From NCBI GenBank assembly GCA_022560025.1, contig JAFISE010000012.1, positions 248,001-312,000 on the forward strand: a DNA stretch of 64,000 bases, given 5' to 3'. Under the pieces are notes generated by a model, which saw only the letters and a program-made list of their open reading frames with translations, was not told where the DNA came from and did not search any database. The translations under genes and the position numbers were made by a program. This document shows, piece after piece, positions 1 through 10,293 of this stretch. Origin of the DNA: Stagonosporopsis chrysanthemi. Taxonomy: Eukaryota; Ascomycota; Dothideomycetes; Pleosporales; Didymellaceae. Position 1 is the stretch's first letter, and every line of letters starts with the position of its first letter.

Positions 1-3000
1 TGTGTCGGGCACGGGGCTCAGCTCACTCGACTCGTCCTCCTCCTCATCGCTGTAATCATTCTCGTAGTCAAGACCGTATGACGAGAAATGGGGCACTGTG
101 AAGACCCAGCCACCGTTGCTGGCATCGTAGCTCTCGAAAGTCGTACCAGCCACGCGCTTCAGGCGCTCCAAGTGCTTAGCATCCTTCTTACCAGCCTTGT
201 TGCGAGGCCACGAGTTGAGAAGAGTGACGCGCGATGGGTGATTCAGCGCGGTACCCATTGGTGGCTTCGGCAGGCAAGAACAGTTCTCGCCATAGACTGT
301 GGCGTTGCGGTGATTAAGCTGCACAATGTCGCCAAAGAGCTTGTCGAGGTTGCTGTCCGACAGATCCACAGGTGAGCCTTGGTGGAATTCGATCTGACCG
401 ATATTATGGCGGCCAACAACAAAGTTGCGCACGCTCTTGAGCTCTTGTTTGCTGAGCTTCTTCAGCTGTTGCAGAGATGGCTGAGACCAGTATTCGCCAG
501 GCTCAGGGTCTTCGCCCAGCTGCGCGTTGATAGCTGGAGATGATTTTGGTGTCAAAGAGGAGTCGTTCTTGGGTACACGTGCAAGCTCGTTGCCATTGAC
601 TTGCTGCATGGCCGGGCGAGAGGGCTCGGGACTAGCATCTCCGTTAACAGGCCCAGGAGATGCATCATCATCATCCCTGCGCACCACCATGGCAGTCTCT
701 CCGTTTGCGTTGCTGTTCAGAGTGTCACCGTCACCACCGGCGAAGCTGACACGCTTGTGCGACGGCTCATCGAAGAGCGGGATGCGTGTATTGATGGAAC
801 GATTGACGTTGAGCTTCTTCAGACTTCCGTTGCCGAATGAGCGACCGGTTGTAGAGAAAGCACCTGGGGCCAAGATACTGGTCTCAGGAGTGAAGCTGTT
901 ACGCAGATTGCTCACAGAGGTGCTCCTACTACCAAGCGAGCGCGACAAATTGCTTCCAGCGAAAAGACTACCACCAAGGTTAGGTGTAGCTTGACCACTA
1001 GCTGGGCTGCCGTAAGTAGAATATGTGAATCCATAGCCGCCTGTGCGCTTAGCCTGGGGCGTCAGGAGACGAGTAGAAGCGGCAGGGTTCAGCTTATGCT
1101 GAGGCAAGATGGCGCTCTTTTTGTTCTTTTGGCTGCTAGAAAGAGGAGTGGCGATGGGACCAGGGCTCTGGGTAGGAGTAGCAAGGCCAGCGAACAGTGC
1201 ATCATTTCCGTAAGGGTTGGTGTTCAGAGAAGTGTTCAACAAAGAGCTTCCAGATGCACCAAACAAGCTGTTGCCGTGCTGTTGCTGGTTCTGTTGCTGG
1301 TTCTGCTGACTAGCTCCAAACATAGAGCCACCCATGCCATTCTGCTGTTGATTGTTCTGACCCATACTGCCGAAAAGACCACCGCCAGTGTTGGTGCCTG
1401 CAGTAGAGTTGCCAAAGAGACCGCCGGGCTTCTGCTGGTTGTTCTGTCCGCCAAAGAGGCTGGAGCTGGCGTTTGTCTGGTTGTTTTGTCCACTGAGGTT
1501 ACCGAAAAGGCCACCTCCAGTTGCGTTCCCAGTGTTCGTGGTGCTAGCACCGCCAAAGAGGCCTCCGCCGGTGGTCGCAGGCTTAGCACCGCCGAATAAT
1601 CCACCCCCGGTGTTGTTAGTGTTCGAACCTCCAAAAAGGCCTCCAGATGCTGGAGTTGTAGTAGATGCGCCGCCACCAAACAGACCACCAGTGTTAGTCG
1701 TCGTAGATCCGCCTCCAAAAAGACCGCCCGCCGCGGGCTTGGCCTGGTTGTTGTTATGGCCAAAACCACCACCTCCACCACCACCAAAGAGTCCGCCAGA
1801 TGCCGGTGCTTGCGTGGCGTTATTCTGGCCGAATGCGCTACCGCCTGCGTTACCGAACAAACCGCCGCCTGCATTTGCCGTCTGTGCGGCACCGCCGAAG
1901 GCAGGTGCGGCGCTGGCTTGGTTGTTCTGGCCGAAGAGTCCTCCACCGGTGTTCGATTGACCAAAGCCTGAGTTCGTGGAACCACCGAAACCCGTGGAAG
2001 TATTTGTTGCGCCGGTGCCGAATGCGGGCTTCGCTGCAGTATTGTTGCCACCGAAAAGGCCTCCGCCGGTGTTGTTGTTATTATTCGCGCCGAAGCCGCC
2101 TCCGCTGCCGAAGCCTCCAGTCGTGTTTGATGTCGAGCCGCCTCCAAAGAGACCGCCGCTAGTGGTGCCTGTAGTGGCTGTGTTCGATCCTCCAAACAAG
2201 CCACCAGTCGCTGGCTTCGCGCCAAAGAGGCCACCGCCAGTGTTGGCAGTGTTGTTTGCACCGAAACCTCCTGTGGATTGCCCGAAGCCGCCGGTCGTGT
2301 TTGTTGTGCCCCCACCACCAAATAGACCACCTCCAGTGTTCGTGTTGTTGGCTCCGAATGCAGAAGTGGTGTTTGTGGTGTTGTTGGCGCCGAACCCGCC
2401 GAAGGTCGAGCTCTGACCAAATGCGCCGCCTTGGCCATTCGAGTTGCCGTAGCGGCGTCCTTGGTTGTAGTCGGCCAGCCTCAGCTCTTCAAGAGAGAAG
2501 TTCTGGTACGGTTGTTGGAAAGTAATAGTCTGGTAGTGTTGTGTCGCAGATGTGCCATCTTTCTCGGTGTGGGCCTGGAATGGTGTACTTGCGGTACCGT
2601 TGTTGGTAGGTGCTGCTGCTGCTGCTGCGCCAAAGCCGCCAGTGGTGCCACTGCCAAAGCCTCCTGTGGTGTTGTTGGTACCGAACCCACCGGTACTTCC
2701 ACCGCCGAATAAGCCACTGCCAGTGTTGGTCGTCGCGCCACCTCCAAATGCAGGCTTGCTTCCACCACCAAACATGCCTGAGCCGGTGTTGGCACCGCCG
2801 CCAAACCCGGAAGATGGGTTGTTGTTCGTTGACCCGAAGCCACCAAATGTCGAGCCTCCTGTTGCGCCGCTGCCGCCAAAGAGGCCGCCGCCCGTTGTAG
2901 AGCTCCCGAACGGTTTCGATCCGAACGCAGAAGGGGCGTTATTGTTAGTGGCACCAAAGCCGCCTACACAGAAGATGTTAGTATAAGTAATATCGCCATT

Positions 3001-3487
3001 GACGAGGGTGCTGGTGCACAGGAGCTCGAGATGCGGCGCAGGATCCAGGCTAGGATAGGTGCGTGCAACGTGTGCCAATGTTTATCATCGCAGACGCAGC
3101 AACGTAAAGGGCGAAAGCATGACGCGACTGCAACGCGCAAAGCAACCACGTACCTCCGCTGCCGAAAGTGCTCGTTGTGTTACCGCCGAACATGCCGCCG
3201 CCAGTGCTGTTGTTGTTCGAGCCGAATGCGTTACCGGTGTTCGAGCCAAAGCCTGAGGCGAAGGACGAGTTAGACAGGATTCCAGGAGAAGCCCTCGGTG
3301 CGAAGTGCATTGGCACACATTGTCGACGTGTCCGCGAGAGGCAGCCACTCCAAAATCAAGAGAGAGATTGCTACTTACCACCAGTGGTGTTGTTGTTGTT
3401 GTTGTTCGACCCGAATCCAAAGCCCGTGGACTGCTGCTGGTTGTTGGAGCCGAAGCCTCCAAAGCCACCGCCGCCGCCGAAAGACAT
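1..3487 (-). CDS. NUP98: Nup98-type nucleoporin precursor (Nup98/Nup145-N part), 3' truncated by window edge
   Basis: This is a core FG nucleoporin that lines the nuclear pore channel and binds transport receptors. Three exons are seen: 3379-3487, 3154-3252 and 2963 leftward past base 1. The introns (3253-3378 and 2964-3153) have GTAAGT/GTACGT donors and CTAAC branch sites. The protein starts MSFGGGGG and then carries dozens of GLFG/FG repeats spaced by Asn/Thr. A GLEBS-like motif (FSLEELRLADYNQGRR, about 2450-2590), the Gle2/Rae1 docking site, is embedded in the repeats. Near 60-520 lies the autoproteolytic domain, ending in HFSSYGLDYE. The predicted cut is between the Phe at 85-87 and the Ser at 82-84. 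An acidic tail continues off the window, so a Nup96-like half probably follows, as in Aspergillus SonB. The frame stays open to base 1. Other frames of the repeat are also open but have nonsense composition. Confidence 0.93.
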
Positions 3488-4643
3488 GTTGGCCGTGTGC
3501 GAGGCGTCGCGCGCGCGTTAATGTCGACTCAACGAACTTTGCGCGGTGTGCGGTCGCGCAGGCGCGGATGAAGTAGAAAAAAACGAGGTTGCGGATGGGT
3601 GTGGTCGTGCACCCTGGTCGACCTAATAGAGCTGTTAGAAAGCAGAAAACGCGCCAAGAAACGAGCTGTTGCGGCGACGTCCGCAACGAGCAATGCTGGC
3701 GCGCGAAAAGTGAAAGCTGCTTGCTGGACGAGTATTTCAGGTACACGATTGATTTGAAAAGAGGATACGGGGATCGAGAGCGATTTAATAGTAATCGCTC
3801 TCACGGTGATGCCTCTGCCAAGATATGATCACGTGCGACGGTGCAGTCTCACCACGGCAATAGTTGCTGCATAGATTGACGAACGGATCGTTGATGACAA
3901 AGTCAAGTGCAATCGACGAATCATGCTGCAGCTAGTCAAGCGCTGAGCAGCGTTGGAGGTTGCAGACATGCTGCCTGAAAGGTTCCTGCTGCTACCTGCT
4001 GCTGCCTGAGCATTCCGTCTTTTCCTCGCCCCCACATAAGATGCTCAGCCCCAGAATGAAATGTTTCAGACACACGAAAGGCCAGTCTGGTTCAGTGTGT
4101 CAACGTCTTGTCCACCACAAGGCAATCACATGCGGGTTGTCAGTGTTCAGCTCGCTGTGCAGTACTTGCTGGGGCAGGGCACTTGCGTGAACCTGGTCAT
4201 GCTGAGAGAGGTTGGAGAGTGCACTCTTGATCTTGCTTTCCGACTCATCGAGACATTCTAACGCGTTTTCGATGTCTTGAGAAATATCAGTGCAATCCGA
4301 CCACATCGTGCAAGCAATGGTCGACCTTCCAAGCATGTTTACCAGCCACTTCCAGTTAGCCCCACCTGCACGAACGCGCTACTTTCACGTCGCGTCGACC
4401 TAAGCCCAACCCGCAACACCCAAACAAAGAAGTCACGGACAACGACTCGTAGTCTTTCAACGCCGTATACGAGTATCGATATTCATTTTCGACTTCAAAA
4501 ACGTGCCCTTCGTCCCCTCTGCAGGATCGCGATCACGAATTCATTGGCAAGGCAAGCTTTGCGCCACACCACAACCAGCTTGCGCCCACACTCTCGTTGC
4601 ACCCACGTACACATCGCAGCCACCTACACATCTCCCACAATCC
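3488..4643. other. Divergent intergenic region between NUP98 and the centrin gene
   Basis: This 1.16 kb region separates the divergent start codons of the nucleoporin and the centrin and should hold both promoters. An ACGCGT (MluI cell-cycle box sequence) is at 4261-4266. The stretch just before the centrin start is rich in C and A, like an ascomycete leader. One weak minus-strand open frame (4100-4336) is listed separately. Nothing else is supported. Confidence 0.5.
4100..4336 (-). CDS. Possible small hypothetical protein (78 codons), weak
   Basis: This open frame lies in the NUP98/centrin intergenic region. It encodes a 78-residue peptide with a plausible acidic helical centre (ENALECLDESESKIKSALSN) and no repeats. 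That composition is more protein-like than the other short frames nearby. No signal peptide, domain or known family is recognised. A good partner exon was not found, although a further open stretch lies downstream on the same strand (3829-4035). It could equally be a chance frame in the centrin promoter. It is listed so that it can be tested. Confidence 0.2.
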   Translation of the reverse strand: MLGRSTIACTMWSDCTDISQDIENALECLDESESKIKSALSNLSQHDQVHASALPQQVLHSELNTDNPHVIALWWTRR

Positions 4644-5360
4644 ATGGCAACCTCTTCCAACCAGCCTCGCTACGGTCTGAACCGCCCTGCCGCCGGGCCC
4701 AGTGCGCCCACATTCTCCACTCCCGCATTCCCCTCCGCTCCCAAAAACGCACAGCGTCTCGAATCCGAGCGCCTCGAGCGCGAGCGCCTGACGCGCGAAT
4801 CCCGCCTCGCTTCTTCCGCCATGGATGCACAGGCACTAGCCTCGCTATCCGAGGAGCAAAGAGAGGAGATCAGCGAAGCTTTCAATCTCTTCGACTTGGA
4901 CAAGGACGGCTACATCGACTACCACGAGCTCAAGGTCGCCATGAAAGCGCTGGGCTTTGACCTGCCGAAGCAGGAGATTCTCGACATATTGCGCACGCAC
5001 GGCGCAACACCGCAGTCGCAGAATCAGAACTCGAAACAGCCTGCGCGAGACTCAGCGAGAGCGGCGGCCCAGGCGGCGTATCCTCCTCCTGCGCGGCCGT
5101 TGCTGAGCTTCCAGTCCTTTCAGACGCTTATGGCGCAGCGAATACTGGCGAGGAATCCTGAGGATGAGATTCTCAGGGCGTTTGAGCTGTTCGATGAGGG
5201 TGGGAAGGGAAGGATTACGCTGCAGGATTTGCAGCGTGTGGCGCGCGAGTTGGGCGAGACGTTGGGAAACGATGAGCTGGTAGCCATGATTGAGGAGTTT
5301 GACTTGGACGGCGACAATGCGATCTCTAGAGAAGAGTTTGTAGGGATATGCCTGGGGTAG
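4644..5360 (+). CDS. CDC31: Centrin / Cdc31-type EF-hand protein
   Basis: Centrins act in spindle pole body duplication; yeast Cdc31 also joins the TREX-2 mRNA export and nucleotide-excision repair complexes. This single-exon model is 238 residues, against about 160 for yeast Cdc31. The start at 4644 is chosen for its C-rich leader and because upstream in-frame residues look non-coding. Residues 1-60 form a Pro/Ala/Arg-rich extension. EF-hand 1 (loop at about 84-95, DLDKDGYIDYHE) and EF-hand 4 (about 220-231, DLDGDNAISREE) keep the Ca-binding residues. EF-hand 3 (about 184-195, DEGGKGRITLQD) is degenerate. EF-hand 2 is replaced by a Gln/Asn/Ala/Pro-rich insertion (about 118-150). The C-terminal segment FVGICLG is typical of the family. 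The gene is convergent with NUO51, 217 bp away. Confidence 0.9.
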   Translation: MATSSNQPRYGLNRPAAGPSAPTFSTPAFPSAPKNAQRLESERLERERLTRESRLASSAMDAQALASLSEEQREEISEAFNLFDLDKDGYIDYHELKVAMKALGFDLPKQEILDILRTHGATPQSQNQNSKQPARDSARAAAQAAYPPPARPLLSFQSFQTLMAQRILARNPEDEILRAFELFDEGGKGRITLQDLQRVARELGETLGNDELVAMIEEFDLDGDNAISREEFVGICLG

Positions 5361-5577
5361 GCAATGCTCCTGAGTTTGACTTTCTGGGTTCAGCACGGCG
5401 TCTGGTGTTTTTGTAGGATGGACGATGGATAGCTTGTGAAGCGTTGATAGTTTGATTTCAGGCTTGCTGAGAAACTATATACAGCCGCCCAAGAAAAAGC
5501 CCAAACAAAAGGAACATGCATTGTACAAGACTCTTACTTCCATCTTGATCTTCTGAACTTACGCATCGCGGGCATGC

Positions 5578-7203
5578 TTACTGGCCTGGCGAGACAAGCA
5601 GTCCCTTCTTACCGGCATCGTGTGCCCAGCCTCCGGCCAGCGGCTCACCGCCGTTCTTCAGTCCGTAATCCTTTATCCTGGCCTCAAGCTCAGGCCTGAA
5701 ATGCCTGATGAGACCCTGCAGCGGCCAGGCGAACGCCTCGCCCAGCGCACAAATAGTGTGACCCTCAACCTGCTTCGTCAATTCCAAGAGCATGTCGATC
5801 TCACGCTCGCGAGCCTGGCCCTTGTAGAAGCGGTCCATGATCTGATGGGTCCATTTGGAGCCCTCACGGCAAGGTGTGCATTGTCCGCAAGACTCGTGGT
5901 GGTAGAACTTGGAAAGGCGGGTGATTGCGCGGACAATGTCGGTGGACTTGTCCATGACGATAACGGCGGCGGTACCGAAACCAGATTGAGCGTCCTTCAG
6001 CGCATCGAAGTCCATGAGCTGGTCGTCGCAGATGTGCTTAGGGAGGACAGGCGTTGAGGATCCACCAGGAATGACGGCGAGAAGGTTGTCCCAACCGCCC
6101 TTGACACCACCGCAGTGGCGGTCGATCAGCTCGCGAAGAGGAATGGACATCTCTTCCTCGACAGTGCAAGGGTTGTTGACATGGCCAGAAATGGCAAAGA
6201 GCTTGGTTCCAGCGTTGCGCTCACGGCCGAAACTGGCGAACCAGCTGCCTCCTCGTCGGCAAATGGTAGGGGCAACGGCAATAGTCTCGACATTGGCGAC
6301 GGTCGAAGGACATCCGAACAGACCCACGGCAGCAGGAAACGGGGGCTTAAGACGGGGCTTTCCGGGCTTACCCTCAAGCGACTCAATGAGAGAGGTCTCC
6401 TCACCACAAACGTAGGCGCCCATACCTCGGTGAACGTAGACGTCGAAGTCATATCCGGAACCGCAAGCGTTCTTGCCGATAAATCCGGCCTGGTATGCCT
6501 CCTGAATGGCGCGCTCGAGAACCGTGGCCTCGTGGTAGAACTCTCCGCGGATGTAGATGTAGGCAGCGGTGGCGTTCATGGCACGTCCAGCAACGAGACA
6601 GCCCTCGACAAGCTTGTGGGGGTCCTTGCGCATGATCTCACGGTCCTTGCAGGTTCCGGGCTCGCCCTCGTCGGCGTTGACGACCAGGTAGCGGGGCTTG
6701 GTATCGTTCTCCCAGCCCTTGGGGTTCATGAAAGACTACAACAGTCAGTGTTGGCCAATACCACTTGCACGCCAGCGCCACGACATACCCATTTGAGACC
6801 GGAGGGGAAACCAGCACCACCTCGGCCGCGCAGACCAGATGCCTTGACTTCAGAGATGATCTGTGCCATGTCAGCAATGTAATCGTACAGCTGCCTCTAC
6901 TCTACACACCCAATCATCGCCCTTAAGGAGGATCTCCTTGGTCTTGTGCCAATCTCCGTACTTCATCGCGCTCTTCAGGTCGGCTCCGTGGTGGCCATAC
7001 AGGTTCTGGAAGATACGATCTTGGTCTTTGAGACCACCGTATGTCCTCTTCGGCGCAGCATCGTTCACTGTGGCGAGGGTCCGCTTCTGCTGCTGTGACG
7101 AGGCGGCGGCGGTCGAAAGGCGTGTAGCTGCGGTAGCTGCGGGCAGCGCGCGGTGGGCGGCCGCGACAAGGGCCGACGAGGCAGGAGCGTGTCGTGCGAG
7201 CAT
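5578..7203 (-). CDS. NUO51: NADH:ubiquinone oxidoreductase 51 kDa subunit (complex I, NDUFV1/NuoF)
   Basis: This is the FMN- and NADH-binding subunit at the tip of the mitochondrial complex I matrix arm; it oxidises NADH. Exons are 6910-7203, 6789-6860 and 5578-6735, with introns of 49 and 53 nt, giving 507 residues (Neurospora about 493). The N-terminus is a clear mitochondrial presequence: Ala, Ser, Thr and Arg with no acidic residue for about 45 positions. The FMN/NADH site is seen in GLRGRGGAGFPSGLKW and in VNADEGEPGTCKDREIM. The second nucleotide motif is VCGEETSLIESLEG. The N3 4Fe-4S ligands are in SCGQCTPCREGS plus the Cys of HTICALGEAFAWP. All expected catalytic elements are present, so it should be functional. 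The 3' end faces the centrin gene. Confidence 0.97.
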
Positions 7204-8039
7204 TGTGAACGCGGCGTTTGTGTGCGCTCGTGCAATTGATGCGTGCGGGGCGGCGTCGTTGCTAGAAGTGTGGCGCCGTGAACGTCCGTCGTGAAGTTCA
7301 TCTCAGGGTCTTGGCGGCTGCCATCTTTGATTGTGGCATCTTTGATTGGCCACAGTCGACTTCGATGACATCTACTCAACATCGACTCGATCTCGGCGGA
7401 CCGACTTGTCAACCACCATCAACACCATGAAAGCGGCTGGTTACACCATCTTGAATTCTGATTCGATGCTACCCCTCAGTTTTCTTTCGGCAGTTTCTTT
7501 AGGGTGTTCTTATCACGTGCTTGGCCACGGGAACCGTTGCATAGCCCTCACCTCAAGGAAAATTGAGAGAAAAGAACTTCGTAAAACCTCTTGCAAATGA
7601 CTGATACTGACAATTCAGGCTGCAAGAAACTGCAACGTTTGTTTCTCAATGGCGCCCCGTATGACAATACATTCTTTTAGGATTGTTGCCAAAAGCGCGG
7701 CCTTCGCATGATCCACACTCCAGTCAACCAATCAGATGAAGTGCTGTACCAACCTGGAGATATGTCACTTCCGGATACTTTCAGCAGGTAGTGAATATGG
7801 GATTCGTGATCTAAGCCCGAGCTCAAACAGATCATTTTCAAAGTCACCTCGAGACTAAAAACGGAACATAACGGATGTACGCATCACATTAGCTCTCTTA
7901 AGCAAACCTTAACGCCCCTCGTATACCTCAAGAACTAGTTGATACCCCTTCGCCGCAAAATCTTATCTTCAAACTGCTAGATTCAATTTGCACTTGTCAC
8001 CATCCCTTTGCCGGGACCGTACTGCACAAGCATCGTCAT
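7204..8039. other. Intergenic region: NUO51 promoter and 3' flank of the Ser/Thr-rich gene
   Basis: These 836 bp hold the upstream region of NUO51 and the downstream flank of the next minus-strand gene. Apart from a CCAAT element (listed separately) I see only short chance frames and moderately AT-rich sequence towards 7600-7980. Confidence 0.5.
7345..7349 (-). promoter_or_regulatory. CCAAT box upstream of NUO51
   Basis: CCAAT on the minus strand lies about 142 bp upstream of the NUO51 start codon. The CCAAT-binding HAP complex regulates respiratory genes in fungi, so the site and its distance fit. A single pentamer can occur by chance. Confidence 0.35.
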
Positions 8040-10293
8040 TCACCAGTTGAACTCCCCAGGAAGTCTCCTGCGCTGCTTATGCTCACCAGCCCTCATCAAA
8101 GGCCCCAACTGCACCGTGCCCGAAGCTCCGCACCCTTCCGTACTCACACAGATACCGAGCTGTGCAGATTCAGGGATATCGGTGTTATTGCAGTTACCTG
8201 CGCAAATGCTCTTGATGCAGACCTGACCAAGCGGGCATCCCAAAACACTAGGGTCAGAAGAAAGCTCGGTCTGCAGGCAGCGGGTCAAGTTCTGGTTGTC
8301 GCACCGGTATCTGTCCTTGTCGAAGCAGATGCCGTGGTGGGATGCGTCGGTGGCGCAAATGCAGCCTCCAGCAGGGCGATTAGGTCCCGGATTACAGGGG
8401 CGGTCAAAATCGCATGTTGAGTCGCAGGGCTCCCTTGCGCATACACCGTTGACACAGGTCGAGCCATCACCACAGATGTTGCCGCAACTACCGCAATTGA
8501 GCCTGTCGTTTGTTGCGAACAGACAATTACCGTTGCAGCGAATGGTACCGGGAACCGGACAGCTTGGTGTAGGAGTTCCAGAGGTAGTAGAGCTTGCCAT
8601 TGTCGTAGTGACCCGAGTCGCGCTTGTGCTCAGTGTAGAACATGATGTTGTAGTAGTATCTAGGGACGAGAGACTCGATGAGGGGCTTGAGAGTGAAGAC
8701 GTGAAGGACGCAGAGATGTCTGTAGACGACAGGGTGAAACTGTTTGTGGATGAAATCGACGTACTGCCAGTGGACGACGAGGACGAAATCGTGGAGCTGC
8801 TTGCGGATGAAGATGTAAAGCTAACCGTGGACGATAGCGTGGAGCTACCTGTGGGTGATACGGTAGAACTGTCTGTGGGGGAAACAGTGGGACTGTTTGT
8901 TGAAGAGCTGTCTGTGCGGGATATGGTTGAGCTGCTTGCGGACAAAGTTGTAGGACTTTCCGTGGACGACAACGGACTCTCTGTAGAAGAGAAGGTAGAG
9001 CTTCCTGTAGACGATATAATGGAGCTATCTGTGGAGGAAGCAGCAGAACTTCTCGTAGATGACTGTGCGGAACTGTCTGTGGAGGAAATGGTAGAACTTC
9101 CTGTAGACGATGACGTACCCTCTGTAGAAGAGAAGGTAGAGCTTCCTGTAGACGATATAATGGAGCTATCTGTGGAGGAAGCAGCAGAACTTCTCGTAGA
9201 TGACTGTGCGGAACTGTCTNNNNNNNNNNNNNNNNNNNNNNNNNNNNNNNNNNNNNNNNNNNNNNNNNNNNNNNNNNNNNNNNNNNNNNNNNNNNNNNNN
9301 NNNNNNNNNNNNNNNGTCTGTGGAGGAAATGGTAGAACTTCCCGTGGACAACTGCGTGGAGCTGTCTGTAGAAGAGATAGAAGAACTTCCTGTGGAAGAC
9401 AACGTGGAGCTGCCTGTAGAGGAAGTTATGGACCTGTCTGTAGAGGAAGCCGTTGACCTGTCTGTAGAGGAAACAGAGCTGTCTGTAGGCTGCGAGATCG
9501 ATATAGAAGACGTAGCAGAGACCGTACTTGTTCCGGTGCCAGTGGACAATGAAGAAGTGGATATTGTTGCTGTTACAGAAGAGCTAGACGACAGGGTAAT
9601 GGTAACAGACGAACTGCATGGCGCGGTAGATGTCGTCGTAAAAGTAGAGGTCGTTGTGCGTTGTATAGACTATAAGGTGTGAGAAGACGTGTTCCACGAT
9701 TGATTTGAAGATCATACCGTGCTGAACTTTGACAGGACACTCGATGTAACGCCCTTGCAACCGCACACACTGGCATACACCGAATCCTGGTTGGCACAAC
9801 TACCGCCGACATATGTAGGGATTGGACCGATGATGGTACTAGTGCTGAAGGAAAAGGGCTGATCCTGACGAGCTCTAAGCTTACCAGCCGCAGATTCTGT
9901 CGGAATTGGAGTAGGGTCGAGAATCGTGGCTTCTGGCAGAGTGGGTGAACCAGTGAAGAGGCTTGAGGTGGTACTGGCGAGAGGCGTGGTCGAGCAGGAC
10001 AACACCTCAGTCACAGTTTCGCTGGCAGCCAGTGTGATAGTGTTGCTGGTGGAGGCGTGTTAGTTGCAATTCAATTGCGGGGTCTTATCTAATTACATTG
10101 GATAGAATGCCACAGTCGTTGTAAGCCGAGTCATACAGTCTCGTTGTGCCGTCAAAGGATGATCTTGGCCCAGAAATGTTCCCCATACGGCTCGATAACA
10201 ATTGTCTTCGGGACATTGTACTTGTCTTGGCAGCAAGTTTGCTGCAGTGATGAGCATGCAGCCAAACAAGGTAAAGATTGTGGAGGACTTCAT
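8040..10293 (-). CDS. Secreted Ser/Thr-rich cell-wall/adhesin-like protein with Cys-rich C-terminus (interrupted by an assembly gap)
   Basis: Exons are 10097-10293, 9718-10045 and 8040-9669, with introns of 51 and 48 nt. The order is: signal peptide (first about 20 residues, hydrophobic, ending before LLPRQ); a short Cys domain starting CPEDNCYRAV; a second Cys patch (VYASVCGCKGV); a long O-glycosylation-type tract built from SSTDSS/SSTGSS units; and a C-terminal Cys-rich region with CGSCGNICGDGSTC, a spacing common in fungal secreted proteins. I see no GPI signal at the C-terminus. The function is unknown; a surface or adhesin role is inferred from architecture. The N run at 9220-9315 interrupts the Ser/Thr tract, and the frames on its two sides disagree by one base for a 96-base gap. 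Total length is therefore unknown. The long plus-strand frame over the tract is a shadow of the repeat. Confidence 0.75.
8980..9219. repeat. 141-nt direct tandem repeat in the Ser/Thr-rich gene
   Basis: Copy 1 occupies 8980-9120. Copy 2 begins at 9121 and runs into the unknown bases at 9220. The 99 bases of 8980-9078 and 9121-9219 are identical. The 141-nt period equals 47 codons, so it preserves frame. The sequence right of the gap resumes with the same motif that follows in copy 1 (GTCTGTGGAGGAAATGG), so further copies may be collapsed. Confidence 0.9.
9220..9315. other. Run of 96 unknown bases (assembly gap)
   Basis: All bases are N. The gap lies at the end of a perfect tandem repeat, where assembly commonly fails. 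The coding frame requires a gap length of 3k+2, which 96 is not, so the stated length is unlikely to be exact. Confidence 0.98.

Noticed and set aside
1236..2438. Minus-strand 400-codon open frame rich in Ala, Ser, Thr and Arg
   Set aside because: It is an out-of-frame shadow of the Nup98 FG-repeat exon; the GLFG frame is the biologically meaningful one.
8296..9456. Plus-strand 386-codon open frame with Val/Glu/Asp repeats
   Set aside because: It is antisense to the Ser/Thr-rich tract; the repeat codons leave the opposite strand open. It has no signal peptide and crosses the unknown bases.
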